Positions 52,826-61,571 of a stretch of DNA of 64,000 nt are shown piece by piece. The stretch is taken from positions 1 to 64,000 of the forward strand of contig DATGTE010000020.1 in NCBI GenBank assembly GCA_035301985.1. Direction: 5' to 3'. The stretch is from DASUXY01 sp035301985 (GTDB lineage Bacteria > Bacillota > Bacilli > Bacillales > Amphibacillaceae). The notes under the pieces are model-generated. The model was not told the DNA's origin. It made no database searches and saw only the letters and a program-made list of their open reading frames with translations. Each line of letters begins with the position of its first letter. Position 1 is the stretch's first letter. The translations under genes and the position numbers were made by a program.

Positions 52826-53272
52826 TTAGTAGATCCACTCATGATCTTGTTTTGTATAAGATAAGAGCTGTGCTTCATCGAAAAACAAATTAATCTCGCG
52901 TTCAGCACTTTCCGGAGCATCGGAACCGTGGATGACATTTTTATCAATTGTCAAACCGTAATCCCCTCGAATCGTTCCAGGCGCCGCATCGGCTGGGTTC
53001 GTTTCTCCCATCATTTTACGTGCCGTTTTTATGACATTTTCACCTTCCCAAACCATTGCAAAGACTGGTCCAGAAGTAATAAAGTTGACAAGGTCATTGA
53101 AAAACGGACGTTCTTTATGTTCTCCGTAATGTTCTTTGGCTAAGTCTTCTGATATTTGCATCAGTTTAGCGCCAACAAGTTTAAAGCCTTTTTGTTCAAA
53201 TCGTGTAATGATTTCTCCAACTAAATTGCGTTGTACACCATCTGGTTTAACCATTAAAAATGTTTTTTCCAC
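52826..53272 (-). CDS. ndk: Nucleoside diphosphate kinase
   Basis: Ndk balances nucleoside triphosphates by phosphate transfer through a phosphohistidine. The 148-residue enzyme has the active histidine in NVIHGSDAPESAEREI (about residue 116), plus FLMVKPDGVQRNLVGEI at the start. The length is normal. It is monocistronic, with a strong terminator, and lies between hepT and the eroded cheR region. Confidence 0.97.
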   Translation of the reverse strand: MEKTFLMVKPDGVQRNLVGEIITRFEQKGFKLVGAKLMQISEDLAKEHYGEHKERPFFNDLVNFITSGPVFAMVWEGENVIKTARKMMGETNPADAAPGTIRGDYGLTIDKNVIHGSDAPESAEREINLFFDEAQLLSYTKQDHEWIY

Positions 53273-53360
53273 ATCTACACCTCATTTAATATGTAAATTA
53301 CTTCATAATATTATGTTACCGTTAAGATTTTAGCAAATTACTGAAAGAATTACAATAAAA

Positions 53361-54332
53361 TTAAGAACTTCGCTGCCCGATATACTTGGCAATGTTCGTA
53401 AGCGTTTGTTTTGGTTTCTTATCGGGTAACCGGTCCAAAACACGTAGTGCCTTATTTAAATATTGGTTGCTTAGCTCATATGAATACTCAATTGCACCTG
53501 TCTTCTTTAATTCCGCAATCAACACATCCATATCTTCATTTGTCACATGATCAGGCACTTTAAATGTATCGTTTAATAATTTTTTAAATGATTCATCTCG
53601 CATCGCATATAGCACAGGTAAAGTCACATTTCCCTGAAATAAGTCATTGCCTGCTGGCTTGCCAAGTTCTTTTGGAGTTGAAATGAAATCTAAAATATCA
53701 TCGACAATTTGAAAACTCATGCCAATATAATAGCCATATTGATATAGACTGTGAATATACTGATCATTTAAATTTGCGGCGACTGCCCCTAATTTACAAC
53801 TCGTTGCAATCAACAGAGCCGTTTTGCGTTTGATTCGCCGTAAATAATTACGCAAGTGTTGATTCCAATTATATTGATCTTTCATCTGTTCAATTTCACC
53901 AACACAAACCTCTACAATCGTATGTGATAACGCATGATGAACAGCCGGATTTTCAATCGTTGTAATCCGCTCTAATGCCCGAGCTAAAATATAATCGCCT
54001 GTATACATAGCGACTCGATTACTATATTGATGTTTAATCGTTGGCTTCCCTCTGCGCAATTCGGCATCATCAATGACATCATCATGAACAAGTGTCGCCA
54101 TATGAATTAATTCAAGTGACACGGCAATCGTCTTGACTTGTTCCATGTCGACATCTCCGAATTGACTGGATAGCAAAACGAAAACGGGACGGATTCGTTT
54201 TCCACCTGCCCTTAACAGCTGTGTAGAAGCTTTCCTTAAAACAGGATGTTCAGCTTGGATGACATCGTCTAAAGCCTGTTCGATAATATTTAAATCACGT
54301 TTTAAATAACTATATGCTTTTGCTAATTTCAT
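53361..54332 (-). CDS. hepT: Heptaprenyl diphosphate synthase component II
   Basis: This catalytic subunit extends farnesyl diphosphate to the heptaprenyl chain used for menaquinone-7. The 323-residue protein has both Asp-rich motifs: LVHDDVIDDAELRRG (first, about residue 83) and FQIVDDILDF (second). The start is ATG 54332 (MKLAKAYSY), behind AAAAGGTGA. It works with HepS (55233-56033); menG lies between, so the three form one menaquinone unit. Confidence 0.96.
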   Translation of the reverse strand: MKLAKAYSYLKRDLNIIEQALDDVIQAEHPVLRKASTQLLRAGGKRIRPVFVLLSSQFGDVDMEQVKTIAVSLELIHMATLVHDDVIDDAELRRGKPTIKHQYSNRVAMYTGDYILARALERITTIENPAVHHALSHTIVEVCVGEIEQMKDQYNWNQHLRNYLRRIKRKTALLIATSCKLGAVAANLNDQYIHSLYQYGYYIGMSFQIVDDILDFISTPKELGKPAGNDLFQGNVTLPVLYAMRDESFKKLLNDTFKVPDHVTNEDMDVLIAELKKTGAIEYSYELSNQYLNKALRVLDRLPDKKPKQTLTNIAKYIGQRSS

Positions 54333-54524
54333 GTAAGTCACCTTTTATATGCATGTTTTCAACCTTGATCCGCACTAACATGATCCCCCTTTAAATATCG
54401 TGAATCACATGAAATGCATCCCAATATTTATCAGCTTGTTTTTGTTGATCATGGAATGTTTGTATGACGGAGTCAATACTCACTAATCTAGTCACACAAA
54501 AATGCTCGTTTACGGATTGTGCGG

Positions 54525-55229
54525 TTATTTGTATCCTATATGCATGGCAGCCACTCCACCAGTATAACTTTTCATCTCTACTCGTGAGAATCCTGCCTCT
54601 AAAAACATTTGTTTTAATTCATATTTGTTCGGGAAATCTTTGGCTGACTCATGAAGCCAAGAATATTCCTCATAACTTTTTGCAAAAATTTTTCCAAACA
54701 AAGGCATGATGAAACGAAAATAAAAATAATACAATTGACGAAACCCAAACATTGTCGGTTGCGAAGTTTCTAGGCAGACGACTTTTCCTCCAGGTTTTAC
54801 GACGCGATACATTTCTTTTAAGACGGTCATATAATCTGGAACGTTTCTTAATCCAAAACCAATCGTTACATAATCAAAGGAATTATCTTCATATGGTAAC
54901 TCCATCGCATTACCATGAACAAACTTGAGGTGATCCATATGTGATTCATCCCGTTTTTCTTCTGCAACGCTTAGCATGTTTTCACTGAAATCTAAACCAA
55001 CTACTTCTCCATTAGGTCCAGTTTCCTCTGCTAATGAGAGTGACCAATCACCAGTCCCACAACAAACATCTAGTGCGCTTGATCCTTTTGTTACATCCAT
55101 TCGTTTCATGACATCTTTTCGCCACGATTTATGTCTTTGAAAGGATATGATCGAGTTCATCGTGTCATATTTATCGGATATCTTTTCAAAGACGTTGTGT
55201 ACACGTTCTTCTTTCGATTGTTCCTGCAT
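54525..55229 (-). CDS. menG: Demethylmenaquinone methyltransferase (MenG/UbiE)
   Basis: MenG adds the final methyl group to demethylmenaquinone. The 234-residue enzyme has the SAM-binding motif ALDVCCGTGDWSLSLAEE (about residues 49-66) and the UbiE signatures YDTMNSIISFQRHKSWR and GFGLRNVPDY. It is 4 nt downstream of hepS and upstream of hepT. Confidence 0.97.
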   Translation of the reverse strand: MQEQSKEERVHNVFEKISDKYDTMNSIISFQRHKSWRKDVMKRMDVTKGSSALDVCCGTGDWSLSLAEETGPNGEVVGLDFSENMLSVAEEKRDESHMDHLKFVHGNAMELPYEDNSFDYVTIGFGLRNVPDYMTVLKEMYRVVKPGGKVVCLETSQPTMFGFRQLYYFYFRFIMPLFGKIFAKSYEEYSWLHESAKDFPNKYELKQMFLEAGFSRVEMKSYTGGVAAMHIGYK

Positions 55230-55232
55230 GTA

Positions 55233-56033
55233 TTATCCTTCTTCCGCAATTGAAGTATTCTCATATGGTAATTGATTCAAAAAGGTTGTCATTCGTTCTC
55301 TCATCAAACGATGATGAGGAGGTATTTGACACAAAGACTTTTCTAATCGTGCAATTGTTCTTTCAATTTGTTCATTTACATATGCGTCAATGGTTTGCTG
55401 GGAATAATCTTGTAGCCATATTTTAATGCGTGGTGATAAACCGCGTATCATTAATTTCTGATCTGTGATCAACCGATCCAACAGCAACCAATCTTCAATC
55501 ATCGAATGCAAAGAATCGTCATTAATATGATGAGCGAAATGAGTGAATAAGAGCGATTCCACTTTCTTCACAAGATGGGTAAACTCATCAAACGACATAA
55601 ATTCCTGATAATAAAGACGCATTTTAAGTTCATTAATCTCTTTAATCGCAATAGCCAACGCATGAATCAATTGATAATCTTCAATTTCAGCTAATAGTAA
55701 ATAGTACAGCCCACTGTAATAATCACCAGCTAATACAGTCAACTGCCTCGTTGATTCGACGGATAGAGGTTCAACGGTATCGTTCTTTTTATCTGTTACA
55801 AGATCATGTGTATCTAAGGCAATTTGTACAAGCATTGTCGTGATCATATATTTTTCCTTTTTTTTAACGGGCATATTTATATTATTTAAAATAGCATGTA
55901 ATACAAATAATTTTTCTTCATTGATTACGGGCTTTTGAATATATTTTTCTAAGTATGAATGTTTCATCTTCGTTTGGAGCAGCGATTTCAGATGATTTAG
56001 TTCCATATCAGCATTTTGCAAAGCAATCACCAT
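55233..56033 (-). CDS. hepS: Heptaprenyl diphosphate synthase component I
   Basis: HepS is the non-catalytic subunit that sets chain length together with HepT. The protein has family-like segments MLVQIALDTHDLVTDKK and RQLTVLAGDYYSGLYYLLLAE. The start is uncertain: AAAGGG sits 2 nt before ATG 56033 and 5 nt before the GTG 56030, while ATG 56060 has no ribosome site and ATG 56006 is also possible. A TATAAT -10 box (56066-56071) lies just upstream, so transcription may begin almost at the gene. It heads hepS-menG-hepT. Confidence 0.9.
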   Translation of the reverse strand: MVIALQNADMELNHLKSLLQTKMKHSYLEKYIQKPVINEEKLFVLHAILNNINMPVKKKEKYMITTMLVQIALDTHDLVTDKKNDTVEPLSVESTRQLTVLAGDYYSGLYYLLLAEIEDYQLIHALAIAIKEINELKMRLYYQEFMSFDEFTHLVKKVESLLFTHFAHHINDDSLHSMIEDWLLLDRLITDQKLMIRGLSPRIKIWLQDYSQQTIDAYVNEQIERTIARLEKSLCQIPPHHRLMRERMTTFLNQLPYENTSIAEEG

Positions 56034-56065
56034 AGCCCTTTCCGATATTCCTTCTAGCATTTGTT

Positions 56066-56071
56066 ATTATA
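56066..56071 (-). promoter_or_regulatory. -10 box upstream of hepS
   Basis: A perfect TATAAT on the minus strand lies 33 nt before the likely hepS start. A convincing -35 box is not visible at 16-18 nt. Confidence 0.4.
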
Positions 56072-56122
56072 ACATAATTCGTCGGTGTTAGACATGATTG
56101 GAATCAGAAAATGTTCAGCGAA

Positions 56123-56347
56123 CTATTCGTTTCTGATTTCTCCATGGTTTGTTTGAATTAATGCCTTGCCTCTTATTTTAACTGCTGAAGTATGCTCCGT
56201 GAATTGGGCGATCATCACTTCGCCTTTATCTAATTTTTCTGAATGATGAAACCTCGTATCTGTTCCTCGTGTTAAGCCGATCACATTTACTCCATCTTCT
56301 AACGCTTTAATGACAAAAAAATCTGCTTTAGATAAAGAATTTTCCAT
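56123..56347 (-). CDS. mtrB: Trp RNA-binding attenuation protein (TRAP)
   Basis: TRAP forms an 11-mer ring that binds tryptophan and then wraps RNA with GAG/UAG repeats, lowering trp gene expression. The 74-residue protein has the family features DFFVIKALEDGVNVIGLTRG, HHSEKLDKGEVMIAQFTEHT and the RNA-binding basic residues in SAVKIRGKALI. It starts at ATG 56347 behind AGGAGAG. In B. subtilis folE precedes mtrB; folE is missing here and the trp operon is not in its usual place. Confidence 0.96.
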   Translation of the reverse strand: MENSLSKADFFVIKALEDGVNVIGLTRGTDTRFHHSEKLDKGEVMIAQFTEHTSAVKIRGKALIQTNHGEIRNE

Positions 56348-56378
56348 TAGCTACTCTCCTATAAACATACTTCCTATT

Positions 56379-56407
56379 AATATCGCCTATTATTCCGTCT
56401 ATGTCAA
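56379..56407 (-). promoter_or_regulatory. Sigma-A type promoter for mtrB
   Basis: A perfect TTGACA (56402-56407) and GATATT (56379-56384; 4 of 6) are separated by 17 nt on the minus strand, about 32 nt before the mtrB start codon. Confidence 0.5.
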
Positions 56408-56469
56408 AATATATAACTGCACAGTAAAATATTATAATTCCGAAGTTACAAGGTGATTCTATTGAATAA

Positions 56470-56589
56470 ATGAAGCTTATCATCGTAATTCTAAATCCAA
56501 ATGGAACTCATAGATTGGCGACTTGTGAACAAGGGGCTACTTCACCATCGATATTCCTCTCTCGTCAATTGCAAACGGGTTTAGAATAG
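56470..56589 (+). other. Doubtful 39-codon plus-strand ORF between mtrB and hbs
   Basis: The frame begins at ATG 56470 about 12 nt after AAGGTGATT and reads MKLIIVILNPNGTHRLATCE, ending at TAG 56587-56589. I recognise no family. The spacing is poor and no promoter is clear. It is opposite to the surrounding genes and fills the slot where folE lies in B. subtilis. It is more probably chance. Confidence 0.2.
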
Positions 56590-56620
56590 AAAAAAGGATG
56601 CGACTATACGCATCCTTTCT
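56590..56620 (-). terminator. Terminator of the HU gene
   Basis: AAAGGATGCG and CGCATCCTTT form a 10-bp stem with a TATAGT loop, followed by TTTC on the minus strand. Confidence 0.85.
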
Positions 56621-56635
56621 ATGCCCTATGTACGA

Positions 56636-56917
56636 TTATTTAACAGCTTCTCTAAGGGCTTTTCCTGCCTTGAATGCAGGAACTTTACTAGCTGGGATTT
56701 CAATCTCTTCCCCAGTTTGTGGATTACGACCTTTACGTGCAGCACGTTCTCGAACTTCGAAGTTACCAAATCCAATTAATTGGACCTTTTCACCTTCTTG
56801 CAGTGAATCCGTGATAGATTCTAATACAGCATCAACTGCTTTCGCTGCATCTTTTTTCGATAGTTCACTTTTTTCAGCAACCGCAGTGACCAAATCTGAT
56901 TTATTCATGACAGTCAC
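56636..56917 (-). CDS. hup: HU-type DNA-binding protein (HBsu)
   Basis: The 93-residue histone-like protein bends and compacts DNA. The conserved DNA-binding arm GFGNFEVRERAARKGRNPQT is at about residues 47-66, and the start MNKSDLVTAVAEKSELSKKD is typical. B. subtilis calls the gene hbs. It has its own promoter (57029-57057) and a good ribosome site (GGGAGGAGGTGA). mtrB follows about 290 nt downstream. Confidence 0.97.
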   Translation of the reverse strand: MTVMNKSDLVTAVAEKSELSKKDAAKAVDAVLESITDSLQEGEKVQLIGFGNFEVRERAARKGRNPQTGEEIEIPASKVPAFKAGKALREAVK

Positions 56918-57214
56918 CTCCTCCCAATAATTTTCATCGACAGTAGAACAAATCTTCTATAGTCATTTGTTCACCAATTGGCCATCTTTTATACTCATAC
57001 ATTACCAATATTATCGGTAACAACGCTTATAATAACTGAGTTTCGGTGAAAATTCAACAACTTTCCAGGTTTTTTAAAAAAATATCACGTTTTTAATATG
57101 ACAAGGCTTAATAACTTTAAAAATCGGAAAAGTCACTATAATACAATATATACGACATGGCTTAGCAAACTCCTGCTCGACATCGCGTTTATAACCTATT
57201 TTTTTAGATTCACA
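56918..57214. other. Long leader of the HU gene
   Basis: No gene is seen in about 300 nt. The minus strand holds the HU promoter at 57029-57057, so the leader is about 100 nt. The rest is AT-rich with no clear dyad. Confidence 0.5.
57029..57057 (-). promoter_or_regulatory. Sigma-A type promoter for the HU gene
   Basis: TTGAAT (57052-57057) and TATTAT (57029-57034) on the minus strand are separated by exactly 17 nt. The boxes match 4 and 5 of 6 bases. The leader to the HU start is about 105 nt. Confidence 0.5.
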
Positions 57215-57247
57215 TAAAAAAACCAGCAACTTTTAAGTGGCTGGTTT
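57215..57247 (-). terminator. Terminator of spoIVA
   Basis: AACCAGCCACTT and AAGTTGCTGGTT pair (one mismatch) and are followed by TTTTTTATG on the minus strand. Confidence 0.88.
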
Positions 57248-57293
57248 GAATATCTGTCTAAAATTTATTCGTTTTCACGGCTTCTTAGCGAAC

Positions 57294-58772
57294 TTATAAA
57301 ATGATCGCGATCAATCCCCCGGAACCTTCATTAATAATTCTCTCGAGTGTATCTTTCAATTTGTACCTCGCATTTTCTGGCATGAGGGCAATTTTCGCTT
57401 GGATTCCTTCCCGAACAATGGAGCTTAATGAGCGTCCGAAGATGTCGGATTCCCAAATCGATAGGGGATCTTCTTCAAAATCTTGCATTAAATAGCGAAC
57501 AAGTTCTTCGCTCTGTTTTTCTGTTCCGATGATCGGGGCAAATTCAGACTCCACTTCAACCTTGATCATATGGATGGACGGTGCTACAGCCTTTAGTCGA
57601 ACACCGTACCTTGATCCTTGGCGAATAATTTCGGGTTCATCCAATTCCATATCCTCTAGGGTAGGGGCTGCTATACCGTATCCGGTTTGCTTCACCATTT
57701 GAAGAGCGCTCGATACTTGATCAAATTCCCGTTTAGCAAATGCAAAATCTTGCATTAATTCAAGCAAGTGATCTTTTCCGCGTATTTCTTCGCCAACAAT
57801 TTCTTTTAATACTTCATCGTACAAGTATTCAGGGGCATGTAAGTCGATTTCAGCAATGCCCTCTCCCATTTCCATCCCTGCAATATTAGCATTGTCAATG
57901 TAGTCATAATCTCTAAATTCATTTACGATGTGATCGACGTCGCGAAGTCTTTTAATATTTTTTACAGTCGACTGAATTGCCTCTTGATAATTTCCACGTA
58001 ACCAATGATCTTCTTTAAGCACCATGACCCAGCTCGGTAAATTTACATTCACTTCAAGCACTGGAAACTCATATAATGCCTCACGCAATACATTATGAAC
58101 ATCATGTTCGGTCATCGTCTCGATACTCATCGCCAAAACAGGAATATCATAGTCTTCTGATAAACTTTGTCTCAACAATTCTGTATCTTGACTCGTAGGA
58201 TTCATGGAATTAACGACCATGATAAACGGCTTTCCAACTTCTTTTAATTCTTCAATGACTTTCTGTTCAGCTTCTACATAATCGGCGCGTGGGATTTCAC
58301 CAATCGTTCCATCTGTTGTGACGACAACACCAATGGTGGAGTGTTCCTGGATAACTTTTCTCGTGCCGATTTCAGCAGCATCATGAAATGGAATCGGATC
58401 TTCATACCAAGGAGTATGAATCATACGTGGTCCATTTTCATCTTCAAACCCTTTTGCTCCTTCAACAGCATATCCTACACAATCGACTAGCCGAATGTTA
58501 ACATCCAAACCTTCGTCCATTTCCACCGTAACGGCTTGATTTGGGATAAACTTCGGCTCGGTTGTCATAATCGTCTTTCCGGCGGCACTTTGTGGCAATT
58601 CGTCATGAGCTCGAACACGTTCACTTTCATCCACTATATTAGGAAGAACAACCAATTCCATAAACTTTTTTATAAATGTTGATTTCCCTGTTCGAACAGC
58701 ACCGACAATACCTAAATAAATATCTCCATTCGTCCGTTTCGAAATATCTTTAAAAATGTCAATTTTATCCAA
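57294..58772 (-). CDS. spoIVA: SpoIVA, stage IV sporulation ATPase
   Basis: SpoIVA polymerises with ATP on the outer forespore membrane to form the base layer of the spore coat. The Walker A motif is VGAVRTGKSTFIKKF (about residues 23-37). The C-terminus ends GGLIAIIL, near the membrane-binding region. I choose TTG 58772 (then DKIDIFKDIS), with GAGGGG 5 nt upstream, giving 492 residues, the length of B. subtilis SpoIVA as I recall. An upstream in-frame ATG at 58805 has no good ribosome site. Confidence 0.97.
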   Translation of the reverse strand: MDKIDIFKDISKRTNGDIYLGIVGAVRTGKSTFIKKFMELVVLPNIVDESERVRAHDELPQSAAGKTIMTTEPKFIPNQAVTVEMDEGLDVNIRLVDCVGYAVEGAKGFEDENGPRMIHTPWYEDPIPFHDAAEIGTRKVIQEHSTIGVVVTTDGTIGEIPRADYVEAEQKVIEELKEVGKPFIMVVNSMNPTSQDTELLRQSLSEDYDIPVLAMSIETMTEHDVHNVLREALYEFPVLEVNVNLPSWVMVLKEDHWLRGNYQEAIQSTVKNIKRLRDVDHIVNEFRDYDYIDNANIAGMEMGEGIAEIDLHAPEYLYDEVLKEIVGEEIRGKDHLLELMQDFAFAKREFDQVSSALQMVKQTGYGIAAPTLEDMELDEPEIIRQGSRYGVRLKAVAPSIHMIKVEVESEFAPIIGTEKQSEELVRYLMQDFEEDPLSIWESDIFGRSLSSIVREGIQAKIALMPENARYKLKDTLERIINEGSGGLIAIIL

Positions 58773-58942
58773 GTGATCCCCTCCCGTTCTCCTTAACGAA
58801 ATCAATTACCTACGAATAATTAACAATACAAGTCTATGATGTTGTCCTATTAGAATATGACTTGTTCTGAGTAAAACAACCAAAGAATATAATGAAAATA
58901 TATTTTTTCTTTCATTAGATTCTTAACACAGGGAAAACGCAT

Positions 58943-58979
58943 AAAAAAATCCCTTGCAACAATATATGTTGAAAGGGAA
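58943..58979 (-). terminator. Terminator of yphF
   Basis: CCCTTTCAACA and TGTTGCAAGGG pair around TATAT and are followed by ATTTTTTTATG on the minus strand. Confidence 0.85.
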
Positions 58980-58998
58980 GATATATGCTCAAGATCTT

Positions 58999-59718
58999 TT
59001 ATTTTTGCAAAAAGACAGGCTCTCCTTCATCAATCGTATACGGAAGGGAATATACTGGTAAAAACGGTGTGTTTTCTGCTAAAATATACCGAATATCGTC
59101 GCCTTCCTTATAATCGTGCTCAAACTCTTCGAGAGCATCGTTTAAATCCTTTCGATAATCGATATAAAGCTGGCCTTCAGAATCCATAATGATTGGTAAA
59201 TGATGGTCGGAATAGGGACTTTTCACATATGGCGAAGATTCCATATTCAATTGTTCATAATCGATTGCATAAATTCCGTCAGCAATCTCTTCGCCGAATG
59301 GTGGATACATATTTTTATCTCGATATATATCGAGTTGAACATTAACACTGCGTAATTTCTCTGTCATTCGTAAATCGATTAACTTTACCTGTGGATCGTC
59401 TTCTGGATCAATCAATGCATACTGATAGACGCCACCATTTTCATAAGCTGTCCCGGGGATTTCCGTAATCATATTCGCTTCTTTCAGTTTCGTAAAATCA
59501 ATTAAATATTTTTCAAAAACAGGTGTGTCATTTTCTTTTGTTTTGATCGGAACGAGTCCGTTATTTTCTTGTTTATATTCGACTACTGCTTCTTGAATCA
59601 TTGTTAATTGATCTTCATTTGGAACTTTGTTTTTTTCTAATTCCTCATCGGGATACAAACATCCGCTTAATAAAAAGAGAAAAAGGATCATCCCTATTGA
59701 TTTAACCGTTGTATGCAT
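58999..59718 (-). CDS. yphF: YphF-like lipoprotein
   Basis: The 239-residue protein starts at ATG 59718 (AGGAGGTTC upstream) with a signal peptide ending in the lipobox LSGC-L (cysteine near residue 19), predicting a membrane lipoprotein. The remainder is an acidic, soluble domain. The order spoIVA-yphF-yphE matches B. subtilis, where YphF is linked to sporulation by expression. The function is unknown. Confidence 0.88.
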   Translation of the reverse strand: MHTTVKSIGMILFLFLLSGCLYPDEELEKNKVPNEDQLTMIQEAVVEYKQENNGLVPIKTKENDTPVFEKYLIDFTKLKEANMITEIPGTAYENGGVYQYALIDPEDDPQVKLIDLRMTEKLRSVNVQLDIYRDKNMYPPFGEEIADGIYAIDYEQLNMESSPYVKSPYSDHHLPIIMDSEGQLYIDYRKDLNDALEEFEHDYKEGDDIRYILAENTPFLPVYSLPYTIDEGEPVFLQK

Positions 59719-59740
59719 GATTTTTGAACCTCCTTTTGAC

Positions 59741-59938
59741 TTAGCTTGTAGGGCCACTAAAAACGATATATAAGATAATTAAGCCACCTAAAATCAAAAA
59801 TATGTATGCAAGGACTGTAACGATTCCTGCTAACCAACCTTTTAGTTTATATCGGCTGAGTAATATAAGTCCAATGGCTAAAAGTAGAAAAATCATTCCT
59901 GCGAATGAAATCCACATTTTCAACATCGATAATGACAT
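59741..59938 (-). CDS. yphE: YphE-like membrane protein (DUF2768)
   Basis: The 65-residue protein has two hydrophobic helices (about residues 7-28 and 35-60). I place the start at ATG 59938 (MSLSMLKM) behind AGAGGTGA; the longer frame starts at a TTG without a ribosome site. It matches the DUF2768/YphE family of spore formers. It is 22 nt upstream of yphF. Confidence 0.82.
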   Translation of the reverse strand: MSLSMLKMWISFAGMIFLLLAIGLILLSRYKLKGWLAGIVTVLAYIFLILGGLIILYIVFSGPTS

Positions 59939-60064
59939 GATTTTCACCTCTACCTCACTCAATCTTTTCTTTGCACACTGTATTATATCATACGACAAAT
60001 ATAGGCAATATCAAAAAGGATGATTTTTGACTTTTATTTTCTAAACATACAACGTTAATCAATG

Positions 60065-60101
60065 AAAAAACCGAGACGAAGAGGGGCTTTCTTCATCTCG
60101 G
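60065..60101 (-). terminator. Terminator of the spoVIF-like gene
   Basis: CCGAGATGAAG and CTTCGTCTCGG form an 11-bp stem with a 9-nt loop, followed by TTTTTTC on the minus strand. Confidence 0.9.
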
Positions 60102-60203
60102 CTTGACTAAATAATATCCCAAGCAACCCTATCAATGAATGCTTGTGCATTTTCATTTTATGCAAGTCTATACTTATATGCATCCTCATTTGCCCACGTT
60201 TGA

Positions 60204-60461
60204 TTATTTTTTAAACATTTGCGTCAATGATTGCATATCCATTGGCATTTTGTTTTGTGTGATCGATTGGACAAGCTGATCTTCCTTCTCTTTAGAAATG
60301 CGTTTATTCGCCATTTTTGCCAATTGCCTCACAAGTTGTCTGACCGTTTTTTCATCCGAAAAATCGGCATTTTTGACGGAATCTGCCACTTTGTAAATTT
60401 CACTCGGGCTTAAATTTGTTTGCGATTGAATTTTTTCAAAAGGGTTCCTCTGTCTACTCAC
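60204..60461 (-). CDS. Stage VI sporulation protein F-like
   Basis: The 85-residue soluble protein reads NPFEKIQSQTNLSPSEIYKV then DFSDEKTVRQLVRQLAKMAN, and matches the SpoVIF family, which influences late coat and germination properties. The start is GTG 60461, with GGAGG 7 nt upstream. In B. subtilis spoVIF (yjcC) is elsewhere; copies beside gpsA occur in relatives. The assignment is by sequence resemblance. Confidence 0.85.
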   Translation of the reverse strand: MSRQRNPFEKIQSQTNLSPSEIYKVADSVKNADFSDEKTVRQLVRQLAKMANKRISKEKEDQLVQSITQNKMPMDMQSLTQMFKK

Positions 60462-60520
60462 ACACTCGCCTCCTCGCATTCATGATTCAACACATTATAT
60501 GCAAGGTACATGATTGTGTG

Positions 60521-61558
60521 TTAACGAGCATATTTATTTTTCAATAGCGTTGCAAGATCATCCATTTCTTGACGTTTATCTCGATTCATAAGTTGATCGA
60601 CGACTTCTCTTGGGGGTGTGTTTTTAAATAGAATTTGATAGATTCCCGCTGTAATCGGCATGTCTACTTGCTGTTGTTTAGCGAATTCATATGTTGCTTT
60701 TGTCGTACGGACCCCTTCGACAACCATCCCCATACGCTCTAATATTTCATCCAAGTTTTTTCCTTTTCCGAGCATATGGCCAGCTCGCCAATTTCGACTA
60801 TGGACACTTGTACACGTTACGATTAAATCACCGACTCCAGATAAACCGAGAAATGATAGCGGATTTGCTCCGAGTGATGTTCCTAATCTCGTAATCTCTG
60901 CTAGTCCTCTTGTAATGAGAGCCGCTTTTGCATTATCTCCATAGCCTAGCCCATCCGATATTCCCGCTCCTAGAGCGATGATGTTCTTTAAAGCACCACC
61001 GAGCTCGACTCCGATCAAATCGGTACTCGTGTATACTCGAAATGTATGATTAATAAACAAATCCTGTGCAAATGCTGCATGCTCTGGAATCGATGATGCG
61101 ACCGTAACCGTTGTCGGTTGTCTTTCGGCAACTTCTTCCGCATGACTCGGCCCTGACAAGGCAACGATTTCTTCATGAGAGTATTCATCCATTTCTTCAC
61201 AGATTAACTGTGAAACTCTTTTTAACGAAATCGGTTCAATTCCTTTTGAAGCATGAATAATCGTGACGTGATCAGTCAATATATCATTTAATTGTTGGCA
61301 TACGTCGCGAATCGCTTTCGTCGGTACGACAATAACAATCGCATCAACATCATCTATCGCCTCATCAAGTTGATAATATGCCTGAATTTGTTTAGGTATC
61401 ATAATTTTTAAATAATGTTTGTTTTTATGTGTTTGATTAATTGCATCTGCCTGTTCTTTACGATGTGTCCATAAACGAACATCATGACCATTATCCGATA
61501 GTACAATACTCAGAGCTGTTCCCCAGCTTCCCGCTCCTAAAACAGCTACTTTTGCCAC
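60521..61558 (-). CDS. gpsA: Glycerol-3-phosphate dehydrogenase [NAD(P)+]
   Basis: GpsA makes glycerol-3-phosphate for phospholipids. The 345-residue enzyme has the Rossmann motif VLGAGSWGTALSIVLSDNGH (about residues 5-24), the catalytic-lysine region VELGGALKNIIALGAG and LSGVGDLIVTCTS. The start is GTG 61558, behind GGAGGAATG. It follows der by 13 nt, and the pair der-gpsA is conserved in Bacillus. Confidence 0.97.
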   Translation of the reverse strand: MAKVAVLGAGSWGTALSIVLSDNGHDVRLWTHRKEQADAINQTHKNKHYLKIMIPKQIQAYYQLDEAIDDVDAIVIVVPTKAIRDVCQQLNDILTDHVTIIHASKGIEPISLKRVSQLICEEMDEYSHEEIVALSGPSHAEEVAERQPTTVTVASSIPEHAAFAQDLFINHTFRVYTSTDLIGVELGGALKNIIALGAGISDGLGYGDNAKAALITRGLAEITRLGTSLGANPLSFLGLSGVGDLIVTCTSVHSRNWRAGHMLGKGKNLDEILERMGMVVEGVRTTKATYEFAKQQQVDMPITAGIYQILFKNTPPREVVDQLMNRDKRQEMDDLATLLKNKYAR

Positions 61559-61571
61559 AGTCCATTCCTCC

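Noticed and set aside
52699..52893. Plus-strand frame spanning the ndk end
   Set aside because: It crosses the ndk terminator and the ndk coding strand in antisense, with no ribosome site.
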